The notes below the pieces were generated by a model, which was not told the origin of the DNA, made no database searches, and worked only from the letters and a program-made list of their open reading frames with translations. From NCBI GenBank assembly GCA_021740845.1, contig JAIOYZ010000011.1, positions 1 to 64,000 on the forward strand: a DNA stretch of 64,000 bases. Direction: 5' to 3'. Position 1 is the stretch's first letter; every line of letters begins with the position of its first letter. Origin of the DNA: Bacteroidia bacterium. GTDB lineage: Bacteria > Bacteroidota > Bacteroidia > UKL13-3. This document shows positions 45,185 through 54,202 of this stretch, in pieces. A program made the position numbers and the translations under genes.

Positions 45185-46208
45185 TTTTTGTAAGCTCAGT
45201 AAAGTTTTGTTTATTGCTCCAAAAGTGCTCCATAATTATGGCTTTTGAATAAACTCCTTTTACCGCATTTGGTTCAACCCGTCTAATTACCGTTTTTCTT
45301 GTTTTCCACCATTTCCCAAATTTAAAAAAGAAGGAAGCATGTGCTCTATGGATTGCCCAACTATGCTCGGGTTTGGCATTCATTAAAAAGAAAATAGAAC
45401 TCAATAAATCTAAAGTAGATCTTATAGGAATTAACCAAATTAGTGTTCTACTTGGGGAATTCTTGAGTAACATTTGCAAGGAATTTCTAAAGTTTAAATA
45501 AGTCTTTTGAGGGTTTCCTTGTTGCAAGGTACTTCCTCCCAAATGATAAACTTCGCTCGTGCCAATATACCAAATTTGATGTCCCGCCAGTTGAAGTCGC
45601 CAGCAAAGGTCCACCTCTTCCATATGTGCAAAAAAATCTTCATCAAAGCCTTTTACTTCGTGGAATGCTTTTGCTCTAACAAATAAACACGCTCCGCTAG
45701 CCCAAAAGGTTTGAACCGAGTTGTTGTATTGTCCGTGGTCTTTTTCAAGAGATTCGAAAATTCTACCACGGCAAAATACATAACCTAGATGGTCGAGAAA
45801 ACCACCTGCGGCACCTGCATATTCAAAGTGATCCTTTTGATTGTATTGAAGCATTTTTGGTTGAGCTGCCGCCATTGATGTATTATTTTCCATGGCTTCA
45901 ATGATGGGTTCAATCCAATTTTGCGTTACTTCCACATCATTGTTTAACAGAATATAATAATCTGCTTTAACTTGCTTTAACGCATGGTTGTATCCACCAG
46001 CATAACCATAATTCTGAGGCAATTGAATTATTTGTATACTTGGGTAATGAATCTGTGTCCATTTTACAGAATCATCCGTAGAGGCATTATCTGCTAGTAC
46101 CACTTGCAAGTTTGGATAGCCAGATTGCAGTACACTTGGCAAAAACTTTTCTAATAATTCTCTTTTATTCCAGTGAATAATAACAATGGCAACAGATGGA
46201 TAATTCAT
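45165..46208 (-). CDS. Glycosyltransferase family 2
   Basis: 347 residues from ATG 46208. VAIVIIHWNKRELLEKFLPS, LADNASTDDSV and the DxD-like LLNNDVEV place it in the GT-A fold GT2 family; GFDEDFFAHMEEVDLCWRLQ is the acceptor-side motif of rhamnosyltransferase-like members. The last 100 residues have hydrophobic stretches. It transfers a sugar to a cell-surface glycan, probably. The start overlaps the stop of the upstream gene; starts further upstream would sit inside that gene. Confidence 0.88.
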   Translation of the reverse strand: MNYPSVAIVIIHWNKRELLEKFLPSVLQSGYPNLQVVLADNASTDDSVKWTQIHYPSIQIIQLPQNYGYAGGYNHALKQVKADYYILLNNDVEVTQNWIEPIIEAMENNTSMAAAQPKMLQYNQKDHFEYAGAAGGFLDHLGYVFCRGRIFESLEKDHGQYNNSVQTFWASGACLFVRAKAFHEVKGFDEDFFAHMEEVDLCWRLQLAGHQIWYIGTSEVYHLGGSTLQQGNPQKTYLNFRNSLQMLLKNSPSRTLIWLIPIRSTLDLLSSIFFLMNAKPEHSWAIHRAHASFFFKFGKWWKTRKTVIRRVEPNAVKGVYSKAIIMEHFWSNKQNFTELTKIKSLVS

Positions 46209-46591
46209 TAAGCTTCGGTCTTCTTTGATTTGTAAGGAACATAAATAAAACTTGCCACACTTGGAGTAATGAGCAAAATACACATAAACTCCTTCGGGTT
46301 TTTATAGTTCGTTATAAACTCGTTTTCACGTTCGTGTAATACCAATTTCTTTTCTAAAAGTTCTTCTAGTGTAGTGGCATGAATGGTAAACTCCCTAGCG
46401 TAGTCTTCTTTTAGAAGTATGGGTTCACCCAATTTTACTTCATGTTGATGCGCCACAAATACAGGATATTTGGTAAATTTCTCTTTGATTAAATCGTTTG
46501 AAACTTCCTTAATCATGGGTGCATAAAACTTTAAATCGTCTTGGAGTACTTCCAAAAGTTTTTTAAAAATTTCTTCCTTTTCTTTTTCCAT
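46208..46591 (-). CDS. Conserved hypothetical protein, 127 residues
   Basis: The family is not known to me. It is a soluble mixed alpha/beta protein: a charged N-terminal helix (EKEEIFKKLLEVLQDDL), a middle VFVAHQHEVKLGEPILL, and a C-terminal CILLITPSVASFIYVPY strand pair. It starts at ATG directly next to the rlmD stop codon and its stop overlaps the glycosyltransferase start, so the three genes are one translation unit. Confidence 0.75.
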   Translation of the reverse strand: MEKEKEEIFKKLLEVLQDDLKFYAPMIKEVSNDLIKEKFTKYPVFVAHQHEVKLGEPILLKEDYAREFTIHATTLEELLEKKLVLHERENEFITNYKNPKEFMCILLITPSVASFIYVPYKSKKTEA

Positions 46592-48004
46592 TTATTTCAA
46601 TTCCAATAAGGCAATATTTTCTACATGGTGTGTATGCGGAAACATATCAACTGGTTGAACTTTTTTTACTTCATATACATCAGCCATTAATGCAATATCT
46701 CTGGCTTGTGTTGCAGGATTACAGCTTACATAAACAATTCTTGCAGGCCTTACTTGTAACAATTGGTTTATCACATCTTCGTGCATTCCTGCTCTAGGTG
46801 GATCGGTAATTACAACATCTGGTTTTCCATGCTGTTCAATAAATTCGGAGGTTAATAGATCTTTCATGTCTCCAGCATAAAAATCGGTATGAGAGATAGC
46901 ATTTAACTCTGCATTTTTCTTGGCATCTTCTATGGCTTGTTCTACGTATTCAATTCCAACAACTTTCTTAGCTAGTTTAGAAACAAAAAGAGCAATGGTA
47001 CCCACGCCTGTATACAAATCATACACCAATTCATTTCCCGTTAAACCTGCAAATTCGCGTGCTTTTTTATAAAGTTCAATGGTTTGGTAAGCATTGGTTT
47101 GAAAGAATGATTTAGGGCCTATTTTAAATTTAAAATCTTCTAATTCTTCTAACAAATAATCATTGCCAGCAAATACTTTTATGTCTAAATCAAAAATGGT
47201 ATCGTTTCTCTTGTCATTTATTACATAAAGCAAAGCAGTAATTTCAGGGAACGATACATGAATATGGTTTAAAAGAGCGTCCTGTTTTTCCTTATCTTCA
47301 TAACCCAAACTCACAATTAGCATCCATTCCCCGCGCATATTATTGCGCAAAGTTAGGTTTCTTAAATACCCAGTTTGACCATATAAATTAAAAAAGTCGT
47401 AATCGTTTTCTATACAAAAATCTCTTATACTATTTCTAATAGCATCGTTCAAAGGTGCCATTAAATGGCAGGTAAATAGATCAAAAACTTTGTCAAATCT
47501 ACCTGGAATATGGTAACCCAAACCCGCATTTTCTGCTTTAGTTAAAGCTCCAATATCTTCTTTATTGGTTAGCCATTTTCTATCGGTGCTAGAAAATTCT
47601 ACTTTGTTTCTGTAGTGTGTAGTTCGGTTTGAACCAAGAATAGGCTCGAAGGGAGGAAATGGAAATTTGCCAATGCGTTCAAAAGCATCTAAAACTTGCT
47701 GTTGCTTGTAACGAAGCTGAGCCTCATAACTCATTTGTTGCCATTTGCAACCTCCACAAACACCAAAATGCTGGCAAAAAGTTTCAACTCTATCTGGAGA
47801 AGCTTGAATTAATTCAGTAATTGTGGCAAGTTCGAAGCGTCTTTTAGATTGAATTACACGTGCATTAACAATATCGCCAGGAACGGCGTATTCAACCATA
47901 ACTACTTTACCCTCAAGTCGGGCGATGCTTTTGCCTTCGCTTCCAGCATTATCTATTTGTAAGTTTTGGTAGAACTTGGGTTCTTTATTTTTCTTTTTTC
48001 CCAT
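46592..48004 (-). CDS. rlmD: 23S rRNA (uracil-C5)-methyltransferase RlmD family
   Basis: 470 residues: an N-terminal TRAM domain, an iron-sulphur cluster pattern (CQHFGVCGGCKWQQMSYEAQL, cited by its core CGGCKWQ with the earlier Cys), SAM-binding YDLYTGVGTIALFVSKLA, and the catalytic YVSCNPATQARD. The enzyme makes 5-methyluridine in 23S rRNA. The exact position (1939 or 747) is an inference. A dispersed-motif copy lies at 47626-47635 (read as GSNRT). Confidence 0.9.
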   Translation of the reverse strand: MGKKKNKEPKFYQNLQIDNAGSEGKSIARLEGKVVMVEYAVPGDIVNARVIQSKRRFELATITELIQASPDRVETFCQHFGVCGGCKWQQMSYEAQLRYKQQQVLDAFERIGKFPFPPFEPILGSNRTTHYRNKVEFSSTDRKWLTNKEDIGALTKAENAGLGYHIPGRFDKVFDLFTCHLMAPLNDAIRNSIRDFCIENDYDFFNLYGQTGYLRNLTLRNNMRGEWMLIVSLGYEDKEKQDALLNHIHVSFPEITALLYVINDKRNDTIFDLDIKVFAGNDYLLEELEDFKFKIGPKSFFQTNAYQTIELYKKAREFAGLTGNELVYDLYTGVGTIALFVSKLAKKVVGIEYVEQAIEDAKKNAELNAISHTDFYAGDMKDLLTSEFIEQHGKPDVVITDPPRAGMHEDVINQLLQVRPARIVYVSCNPATQARDIALMADVYEVKKVQPVDMFPHTHHVENIALLELK

Positions 48005-48053
48005 TGGGGGCGCAAGGTAAGAAAAAAAGCTTTAGGGTGTGAGTCTTTGTCTG

Positions 48054-49070
48054 TTAAACCAAATTCACTTCTGGGCTAATTTTTATCCCAAATTTTTCTT
48101 GAACCGAACCTTGAATGGCCATTGCTAATTGGTAAATTTCGTCGCCAGTGGCACCGCCATAATTCACTAGTACCAAGGCTTGATCTTTGTGAGAACCTGT
48201 ATTTCCAACCTTCTTGCCTTTCCAGCCACATTGTTCAATTAGCCAACCTGCGGGTACTTTTACCAAATTGTTTTCTAAAGGATAGCCTGGAATTTCGGAG
48301 AATTTTTCTTTTAAAACTTGGTATTGCGAAGCAGGTATTTCTGGATTTTTAAAAAAGCTACCCGAATTTCCTAACACTTTTGGATCAGGTAATTTGGAAC
48401 TTCTTATTTCAATTATAGCTTCACTTATATCTTTTATTTTAGGTTCAGTAATTCCTTTTCTACCCAAAGTTTCTTGAATGGCGCCATATTGAGTATTTAG
48501 CTTTGGTGTTTTTGAAAGTTTAAATGTAACTGCCACAATAATGTATTTATTCTTGGCTTCGTTTTTAAAAATGCTTTCTCGGTATCCAAATTTGCATTCA
48601 GCATTGGTAAATTTTACCAATTTGGAGCTTTCAATTTCTATGGCAAATAATTCTTCAAAAGTATCTTTTATTTCTGCTCCATAGGCGCCAATATTTTGCA
48701 TTGGGGCGGCACCAACACAGCCTGGAATAAGGGATAAGTTTTCTACACCACTCAAATTTTTATCTACGCAAAAGGTTACAAAATCATGCCAAATTTCTCC
48801 ACTTAATGCCTTAATCCAAACATGATTTTCGTCTTCACGGATGGCATCCATGCCCTTCAAATTCATCTTTATTACCATGCCATCAAAATCCTTGGTTAAG
48901 AGTATATTGCTTCCTCCTCCTAGAATCAAAAATTTTCTTTCATGTAAAATAAATGTGGAGCACAATACCTGAACTTCTTCAATGGTATTTACTTCTACAA
49001 ACTGTTGCGCCTTTACATCAATGCCAAAGGTATTATATGGCTTAAGGGATATGTTTTGGTAGATGATCAT
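48054..49070 (-). CDS. murB: UDP-N-acetylenolpyruvoylglucosamine reductase
   Basis: 338 residues from ATG 49070. KPYNTFGIDVKAQQF, LGGGSNILLTKDFDG and the FAD-binding YGAEIKDTFEEL part are present, as are GNSGSFFKNPEIP with the catalytic Ser and the C-terminal VNYGGATGDEIYQLA. Length and the C-terminal part fit type I MurB. It completes UDP-MurNAc in peptidoglycan synthesis. A 69-base gap separates it from the divergent sulfatase-like gene. Confidence 0.95.
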   Translation of the reverse strand: MIIYQNISLKPYNTFGIDVKAQQFVEVNTIEEVQVLCSTFILHERKFLILGGGSNILLTKDFDGMVIKMNLKGMDAIREDENHVWIKALSGEIWHDFVTFCVDKNLSGVENLSLIPGCVGAAPMQNIGAYGAEIKDTFEELFAIEIESSKLVKFTNAECKFGYRESIFKNEAKNKYIIVAVTFKLSKTPKLNTQYGAIQETLGRKGITEPKIKDISEAIIEIRSSKLPDPKVLGNSGSFFKNPEIPASQYQVLKEKFSEIPGYPLENNLVKVPAGWLIEQCGWKGKKVGNTGSHKDQALVLVNYGGATGDEIYQLAMAIQGSVQEKFGIKISPEVNLV

Positions 49071-49139
49071 GTTCGCTTGGCAAGTAAGGAAATTGAGATG
49101 AAAAAAACGATATAAAAAAAATATTCTATTTTGCACCCA

Positions 49140-51029
49140 ATGTTGGATCAGGTGAGAATATTAGGTAGGCGATTTGGTATTGCCTTATTGGTGGCCACTT
49201 TGTGTAGGTTTATTTTTTATTTTTTTAATAGCTATTACCATCAATTTGGATTTATATCCTTGTTGAAAGCATTTACTTTCGGCATTTTATATGATATCTC
49301 TGCATTGATTTACATGCATGGAATTTTCATTTTTTTACATTTATTACCCCATCCTTGGTTTGTAAAGAAGTGGTTTCAAAAAGCATTGTTAACAATATTC
49401 CTTTTGGTTCAAACCGTATTTGTTTTTTTTAATTTAATGGATACCGGTTATTTCACTTTTGCTGGTAAAAGAAGTGGAATGGAAGTGTTTGGCATGACTA
49501 AAGAAGCAGATGGTTTGGTAGGAAGCTATTTGTATGATTATTGGTATTTAGTTTTGATCCTACTTGTTTTGATTTCTTTAAGTTATTTGTTGTTTACTAA
49601 AACCTTTTCTTTGGTTCAAACCGAAAATTCTAAAAACCTAAATTGGTTTAGTGAAATTGGTTTAAGGTTGGCCATTGCTTGCCTATGTATTGTGGGAGCA
49701 AGAGGAGGTGTAAATCTATTGCCTTTAAATACGTTTGATGCAGCTAGGCAAACACAGGCTGAATTGGTTTCTTTGGTTGTTAATACACCTTTCAATTTAA
49801 TAATTAGCACACAGCAACAAGGCCTAGAAAAGTATGAATTCATGGATGAAATAGAGGCAAAGTCTTGGTTCAATCCGGTGCAACAATGGAAGGCAGATTC
49901 CAATATTTTTAAAGCAAGTATTCCTCCCAATATTGTTCTAATTATTGTAGAAAGTTTAGGAAAAGAGTATATAGGAAATTATAATGGTGGTAGGGGATAC
50001 ACTCCATTTTTAGATAGTTTAATGGGTTATTCTGAGGTGTTTGAGCATGCCTATTCTAACGGGAAAAAATCTATTGAAGGAATTCCTGCCATTCTTTCAT
50101 CGATGCCTACCTTGATGCAAACACCTTATTTAAGTAGTTATTATCAAAGTAATTATTTGGATGGAATTGGAAAATATCTTTCAAGTTCTGGATATGAAAC
50201 AAGCTTTTACCATGGTGGAAAAAATGGTACCATGAGCTTTGATAATTATATTGCTTTGAGTAAAGGTGGAAGCTATTATGGCAAAAATGAATACCCTAAT
50301 CAAGTTGATTTTGACGGACATTGGGGAATTTACGACAAGCCTTATTTGCATTATTTTGCGGAGGAATTGAACAAGAAGAAAACTCGGTTTTTCTCTACCA
50401 TATTTACTTTAAGCTCTCATCATCCTTACCCTTTAACGGAGGAGGAAAGGATTAAATATCCTAAGGGGGCTTTGCCTATTCATGCAAGTATTGGTTATGT
50501 AGACGATGCTTTGAGAGAGTTTTTTGCTTATGCAAAAAATCAAAGTTGGTATTCTAATACTACATTTATTTTCACTGCCGATCACAGTGCAGAAAATGAA
50601 ACACCTTATTATCAAAGTTCTCAAGGGAAGTTTGAAATTCCTTTACTAGTTTTTCGTCCAAGAAATCCTATTGGTTTTAGAAACGAAACAACAGTTTCGC
50701 AACTAGATATTTTGCCTATTGCTTTAGAGGAAGGTGGTTTTCACCAGTCGTATTTTAGCTTTGGAACATATAATTCTTCATGTGCAAAAATGCACTTAGC
50801 TGTGCAATACCACGACAATTATTTTCAAGCAATTAATTGGCCTTATGTATATCAATTTGATGGTAAAAAACCATTTGGATTTTATGATTTAAGGTCGGAT
50901 TCTATGATGAAGAATAACTTGATAAAGCTTGAAGAAACTAAAGAACAAAAAGAAATGGATAGGCAGCTTAAGGCTATTATTCAAACCTATTCTAATAGGG
51001 TTAGAAAGAATCAAACCATTATTCAGTAA
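49140..51029 (+). CDS. LTA synthase/phosphoethanolamine-like sulfatase superfamily membrane protein
   Basis: 629 residues. Five membrane helices fill the first 215 residues, and a large extracytoplasmic sulfatase-fold domain follows: VLIIVESLGKEYIGNY, AYSNGKKSIEGIPAILSSMP with the likely nucleophile Ser (Thr in most LTA synthases), FTLSSHHPYPL and TFIFTADHSAENE. In Gram-negative bacteria this family moves phosphoglycerol or similar head groups onto envelope glycans. Two dispersed-motif copies lie near 49406 and 49613 (read as LVQTV and LVQTE). It converges with the next gene with a gap of four bases. Confidence 0.85.
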   Translation: MLDQVRILGRRFGIALLVATLCRFIFYFFNSYYHQFGFISLLKAFTFGILYDISALIYMHGIFIFLHLLPHPWFVKKWFQKALLTIFLLVQTVFVFFNLMDTGYFTFAGKRSGMEVFGMTKEADGLVGSYLYDYWYLVLILLVLISLSYLLFTKTFSLVQTENSKNLNWFSEIGLRLAIACLCIVGARGGVNLLPLNTFDAARQTQAELVSLVVNTPFNLIISTQQQGLEKYEFMDEIEAKSWFNPVQQWKADSNIFKASIPPNIVLIIVESLGKEYIGNYNGGRGYTPFLDSLMGYSEVFEHAYSNGKKSIEGIPAILSSMPTLMQTPYLSSYYQSNYLDGIGKYLSSSGYETSFYHGGKNGTMSFDNYIALSKGGSYYGKNEYPNQVDFDGHWGIYDKPYLHYFAEELNKKKTRFFSTIFTLSSHHPYPLTEEERIKYPKGALPIHASIGYVDDALREFFAYAKNQSWYSNTTFIFTADHSAENETPYYQSSQGKFEIPLLVFRPRNPIGFRNETTVSQLDILPIALEEGGFHQSYFSFGTYNSSCAKMHLAVQYHDNYFQAINWPYVYQFDGKKPFGFYDLRSDSMMKNNLIKLEETKEQKEMDRQLKAIIQTYSNRVRKNQTIIQ

Positions 51030-51033
51030 AGTT

Positions 51034-51384
51034 TTAGAGACCTAATTCCAATCGTGTTTTTTTGGGAAGTGAGGCTTTTACCAATTGGTAGGAATGATCT
51101 ACCAAATTTAGAATTTCTTTATCGTTTAAGTCTTGGTTAAAATGAACTGTATTCCAATGTATTTTAGACATGTGATAACCTGGTTGAACGGCCTCATAAG
51201 TTTGTCTTAATTCCACAGCTTTTTCTGGGTCGCATTTAAGATTGCATTGATTTGGGTTCTCTAAACCAATTAGACAAAACATTTTGCCTGCAACCTTAAA
51301 TACAAGTGTGTTTTCGTCAAATGGAAAACACTCTTCTACTGCGATTTTAGCAAGACAAAATTCTCTTAGTAGTTCAACATGCAT
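51034..51384 (-). CDS. MmcQ/YjbR family protein
   Basis: 116 residues. KIAVEECFPFDENTLVFKVAGKMF, FCLIG, LKCDPEKAVELRQTY and MSKIHWNTVHF are typical of the MmcQ/YjbR fold (CyaY-like). Its function is unknown; a DNA-binding role has been suggested for the family. It starts right where the upstream barrel protein gene ends. Confidence 0.9.
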   Translation of the reverse strand: MHVELLREFCLAKIAVEECFPFDENTLVFKVAGKMFCLIGLENPNQCNLKCDPEKAVELRQTYEAVQPGYHMSKIHWNTVHFNQDLNDKEILNLVDHSYQLVKASLPKKTRLELGL

Positions 51385-52014
51385 TTACAAAACTCCAAAA
51401 AGTTTATAACCAATTTGGAAGGTAAGCATGGTGTTTTGAGCAGATGGGCCACTACCATCATAAAGAAAGGGCGTTCCCATATTACCTGCGTTGAAATCGT
51501 ATTTAACATCAAAACGTAATTTCATTAAATCAAGGCCTAATCCCAATTGAATTCCTGTGGTTTTTTTTGTTAAATCACTACTTGCAAATTTAGGTGCATT
51601 AGGAATATCTGTTTTTTGCTTGGTCATTATTTGAAAATTAGGACCACCATAAATTCTAAATGTTTTAAGCATTTTGAAACCTACCAAAACAGGTATTTCA
51701 AGATAATTTGCTGTATTACTAAAAATATATTTATCGGTTGTAGTTTCTAAAGTAACATTTGAACCTCTTTTATTATACATTAATTCTGGCTGAACATACA
51801 ATCCAATAACCCATAATTTTAACCTTCCATAGGCTCCAAAATTGTAGGTTGAAATGTTTTCATTTGTTGGGCTGTATTTTACAGTGTTTGCTGTAAAATT
51901 GCTATAGGTAAAGCCACCTTTGCTCAAACCAGCTTTAAACCCAAATTCTAATTCTTGAGAAATGGCAGTAAACGCTATTAAAAAACAAGTGAACGAGAGT
52001 ATAATTTTTTTCAT
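51385..52014 (-). CDS. Outer membrane beta-barrel protein (PorT-like)
   Basis: 209 residues with a signal peptide (MKKIILSFTCFLIAFTAISQ) and an eight-stranded-type barrel: FGFKAGLSKGGF, YVQPELMYNKRG, YLEIPVLVGFKMLKTFRIYGGPNFQ and a C-terminal FQIGYKLFGVL. This is the outer-membrane beta-barrel family (Pfam group OMP_b-brl_2) widespread in Bacteroidota. The ligand is unknown. Confidence 0.85.
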   Translation of the reverse strand: MKKIILSFTCFLIAFTAISQELEFGFKAGLSKGGFTYSNFTANTVKYSPTNENISTYNFGAYGRLKLWVIGLYVQPELMYNKRGSNVTLETTTDKYIFSNTANYLEIPVLVGFKMLKTFRIYGGPNFQIMTKQKTDIPNAPKFASSDLTKKTTGIQLGLGLDLMKLRFDVKYDFNAGNMGTPFLYDGSGPSAQNTMLTFQIGYKLFGVL

Positions 52015-52062
52015 GACGATTTTGTGAAAATCAAAACTAAATAAAAAAGTAATACAAAAAAA

Positions 52063-52085
52063 AATCCGAAGAGTTTCTTCGGATT
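52063..52085 (-). terminator. Terminator of the M49 peptidase gene
   Basis: AATCCGAAG and CTTCGGATT form a perfect 9-bp stem with loop AGTTT, inside A and T runs on both sides. Confidence 0.92.
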
Positions 52086-52102
52086 TTTTTTTAAATATTC
52101 AA

Positions 52103-54166
52103 TTAGTTTTTATTTGGTAAGAAAGAATAATTTTTTCCTCTTTCTAATTGGTCGGCTATCCAATTATTAGGATATTCAACTTTTACATCAATTAATTTTT
52201 CTCCTTCGTAAACAGGAATCAATTTAGGTTGAACAAAACCTTTATAAGCAGCTACATTTAGTTTCTCAAAACGAGCTTTAACTTCTTTTAATAATTCTTG
52301 GTCAACTTTAACACCATAAGTTTCAACTAATGCTTCTGCTGCTTTGGTATCTCCTTCAGATTTTATACGTTGAATTTCTTTCAATAGTTGTCCAAACAAT
52401 TCTCTTAATTTATCGTAATCGTTAATTTTAACATAGGTTTTTCCATCCTTTTTAACCATTTCAATTACGTTATCTGCTTTGCCTTTAGCAAAAGCCCAAG
52501 ATGCATTTAATTGTCTGTTACGCATGTGTGCTTCTTCTAAGTTTTCGCCAATTTGAAGACGAGTTAATTGAGTAATTAAACCATTACGGATATAACCATC
52601 ATATTCAGATTTACCAACTTCAAGGCTTGGCATAACACCCATTTCAACCAATTTAGGATCATATACATAATATAAAGCAACTAAATCGGCACGAGCTTCT
52701 TCTAATGTACTAGCATAGTTTTTTAAAGTTTGGTCTGGATCGCCAACACCTTTGTTAATTTGACCAGAAGCATGTCCAATTACTTCGTGCATGTCGGTAT
52801 GTAAATCGCTGGCAAGTGCACCAAATTCTGCATTTCTAGCAATTTCTTCTTCTGTTAATGCAAACTCTTTCATCATTGGACTTTTTGCTCCAACAATATT
52901 GTAAGAATGTACAATATTTCCTAAAGAAACAGATTTAGAACCATGTTGTTGTCTGATCCAATTTGCATTTGGAAGGTTAATACCAATTGGAGTTGATGGT
53001 GAACTAGCACCTGCTTCTTGAATTACTGTTATAACTTTAGCGGTTATACCTTTTACACTTTTCTTTTTGTGCTCGTCTGCAATAGGTGAGTGGTCTTCAA
53101 ACCATTGTGCTTCCTTTGCAATCATTGCAATACGCTTGGTTGCTTCCATATCTTTTAAAGAAACAACAGATTCAAATGAAGCTCTTTTTCCGATGGCATC
53201 ATCATATACTTCAATAAATCCGTTTACTACATCCAATCTGCTTTCGGTATCGTTTACCCAAGCAATATTATACTCGTCCCATTTCTTTAAATCTCCTGTT
53301 TTATAGTATTCAATTAAAAGCTCAAGCGCTTTTTTCTGCTTGTCGTTTTCTGCAACAGTAACAGCTTTCTCTAACCAAAATACAATTTTCTCAATTGCAC
53401 CTGTATACATTCCACCAACTTTATAAACCTTTTCGGTAACAACTCCATTTTCTTTAACCATTTTAGAGTTTAGGCCCCAAGAAATTGGCTGCGTATCATT
53501 AGAATCCATTCTTGAATTATAATACGCTTCCACTTCATTTTGGCTTACACCTTCATAAAAATTATTGGCTGAACCAACAACGTTATCAATGCCAGATGCC
53601 AGATTAACCAATTTTGCATCCACCTTAGGATCAAAAATAATTGGTTTCATTTCTGTTAAATATGCATCTACAGTTGCTCCATCTAAAGGTAATGTTGCAG
53701 GATCACAAGCTTTAACCAAGGTTTGGAAATACTCGAATCCACAAGCAGGAACAAATTTTATGTTTGAATAATGGTGGTGAATACCATTAGAGAAAAATAC
53801 ACGCTTAGCATAAGTTTCAAAATTCTTCCAATCTTCTGTTGTTTTGTCGCCAGAATATTGGTTCAAAACAGCTTCTAAAGTTCTGCGAATACGTAAATTG
53901 TGTTTGTATTTTTGATCGTAAAATATGTCTCTTCCACAATTGGCAGCTTCATATAAATAGTATGCTAATTCCTTTTGTTTTGGCGTTAATTCGGCAAATC
54001 CAGGAATTTCAAAACGCAGGACTTGTAAGTCTGCAAATTCATCGCAGTTTACTTCAAAATTGCTTTCAGTTGCATCGCTTTTAGCGGTTTTGTTATCGTT
54101 ACTGCATGCCGTGAAAGTTAAGGCTGCACCGATAGCTCCGTACATCATAGTTTTTTTGAGATTCAT
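52103..54166 (-). CDS. Dipeptidyl-peptidase III-like (M49) lipoprotein
   Basis: 687 residues. A lipoprotein-type signal (IGAALTFTACSNDNK) precedes the catalytic region. The M49 zinc motif HEVIGH (in DLHTDMHEVIGHASGQ, near residue 450) and the second motif EEARAD (about residue 480) supply the zinc ligands. The family cuts dipeptides from the N-terminus of short peptides; here it is probably attached in the envelope. The enzyme is near the normal size of the family. Confidence 0.9.
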   Translation of the reverse strand: MNLKKTMMYGAIGAALTFTACSNDNKTAKSDATESNFEVNCDEFADLQVLRFEIPGFAELTPKQKELAYYLYEAANCGRDIFYDQKYKHNLRIRRTLEAVLNQYSGDKTTEDWKNFETYAKRVFFSNGIHHHYSNIKFVPACGFEYFQTLVKACDPATLPLDGATVDAYLTEMKPIIFDPKVDAKLVNLASGIDNVVGSANNFYEGVSQNEVEAYYNSRMDSNDTQPISWGLNSKMVKENGVVTEKVYKVGGMYTGAIEKIVFWLEKAVTVAENDKQKKALELLIEYYKTGDLKKWDEYNIAWVNDTESRLDVVNGFIEVYDDAIGKRASFESVVSLKDMEATKRIAMIAKEAQWFEDHSPIADEHKKKSVKGITAKVITVIQEAGASSPSTPIGINLPNANWIRQQHGSKSVSLGNIVHSYNIVGAKSPMMKEFALTEEEIARNAEFGALASDLHTDMHEVIGHASGQINKGVGDPDQTLKNYASTLEEARADLVALYYVYDPKLVEMGVMPSLEVGKSEYDGYIRNGLITQLTRLQIGENLEEAHMRNRQLNASWAFAKGKADNVIEMVKKDGKTYVKINDYDKLRELFGQLLKEIQRIKSEGDTKAAEALVETYGVKVDQELLKEVKARFEKLNVAAYKGFVQPKLIPVYEGEKLIDVKVEYPNNWIADQLERGKNYSFLPNKN

Positions 54167-54202
54167 TTCAATTGAGTTAATTTGGGCAAATATTAAGCAT
54201 TA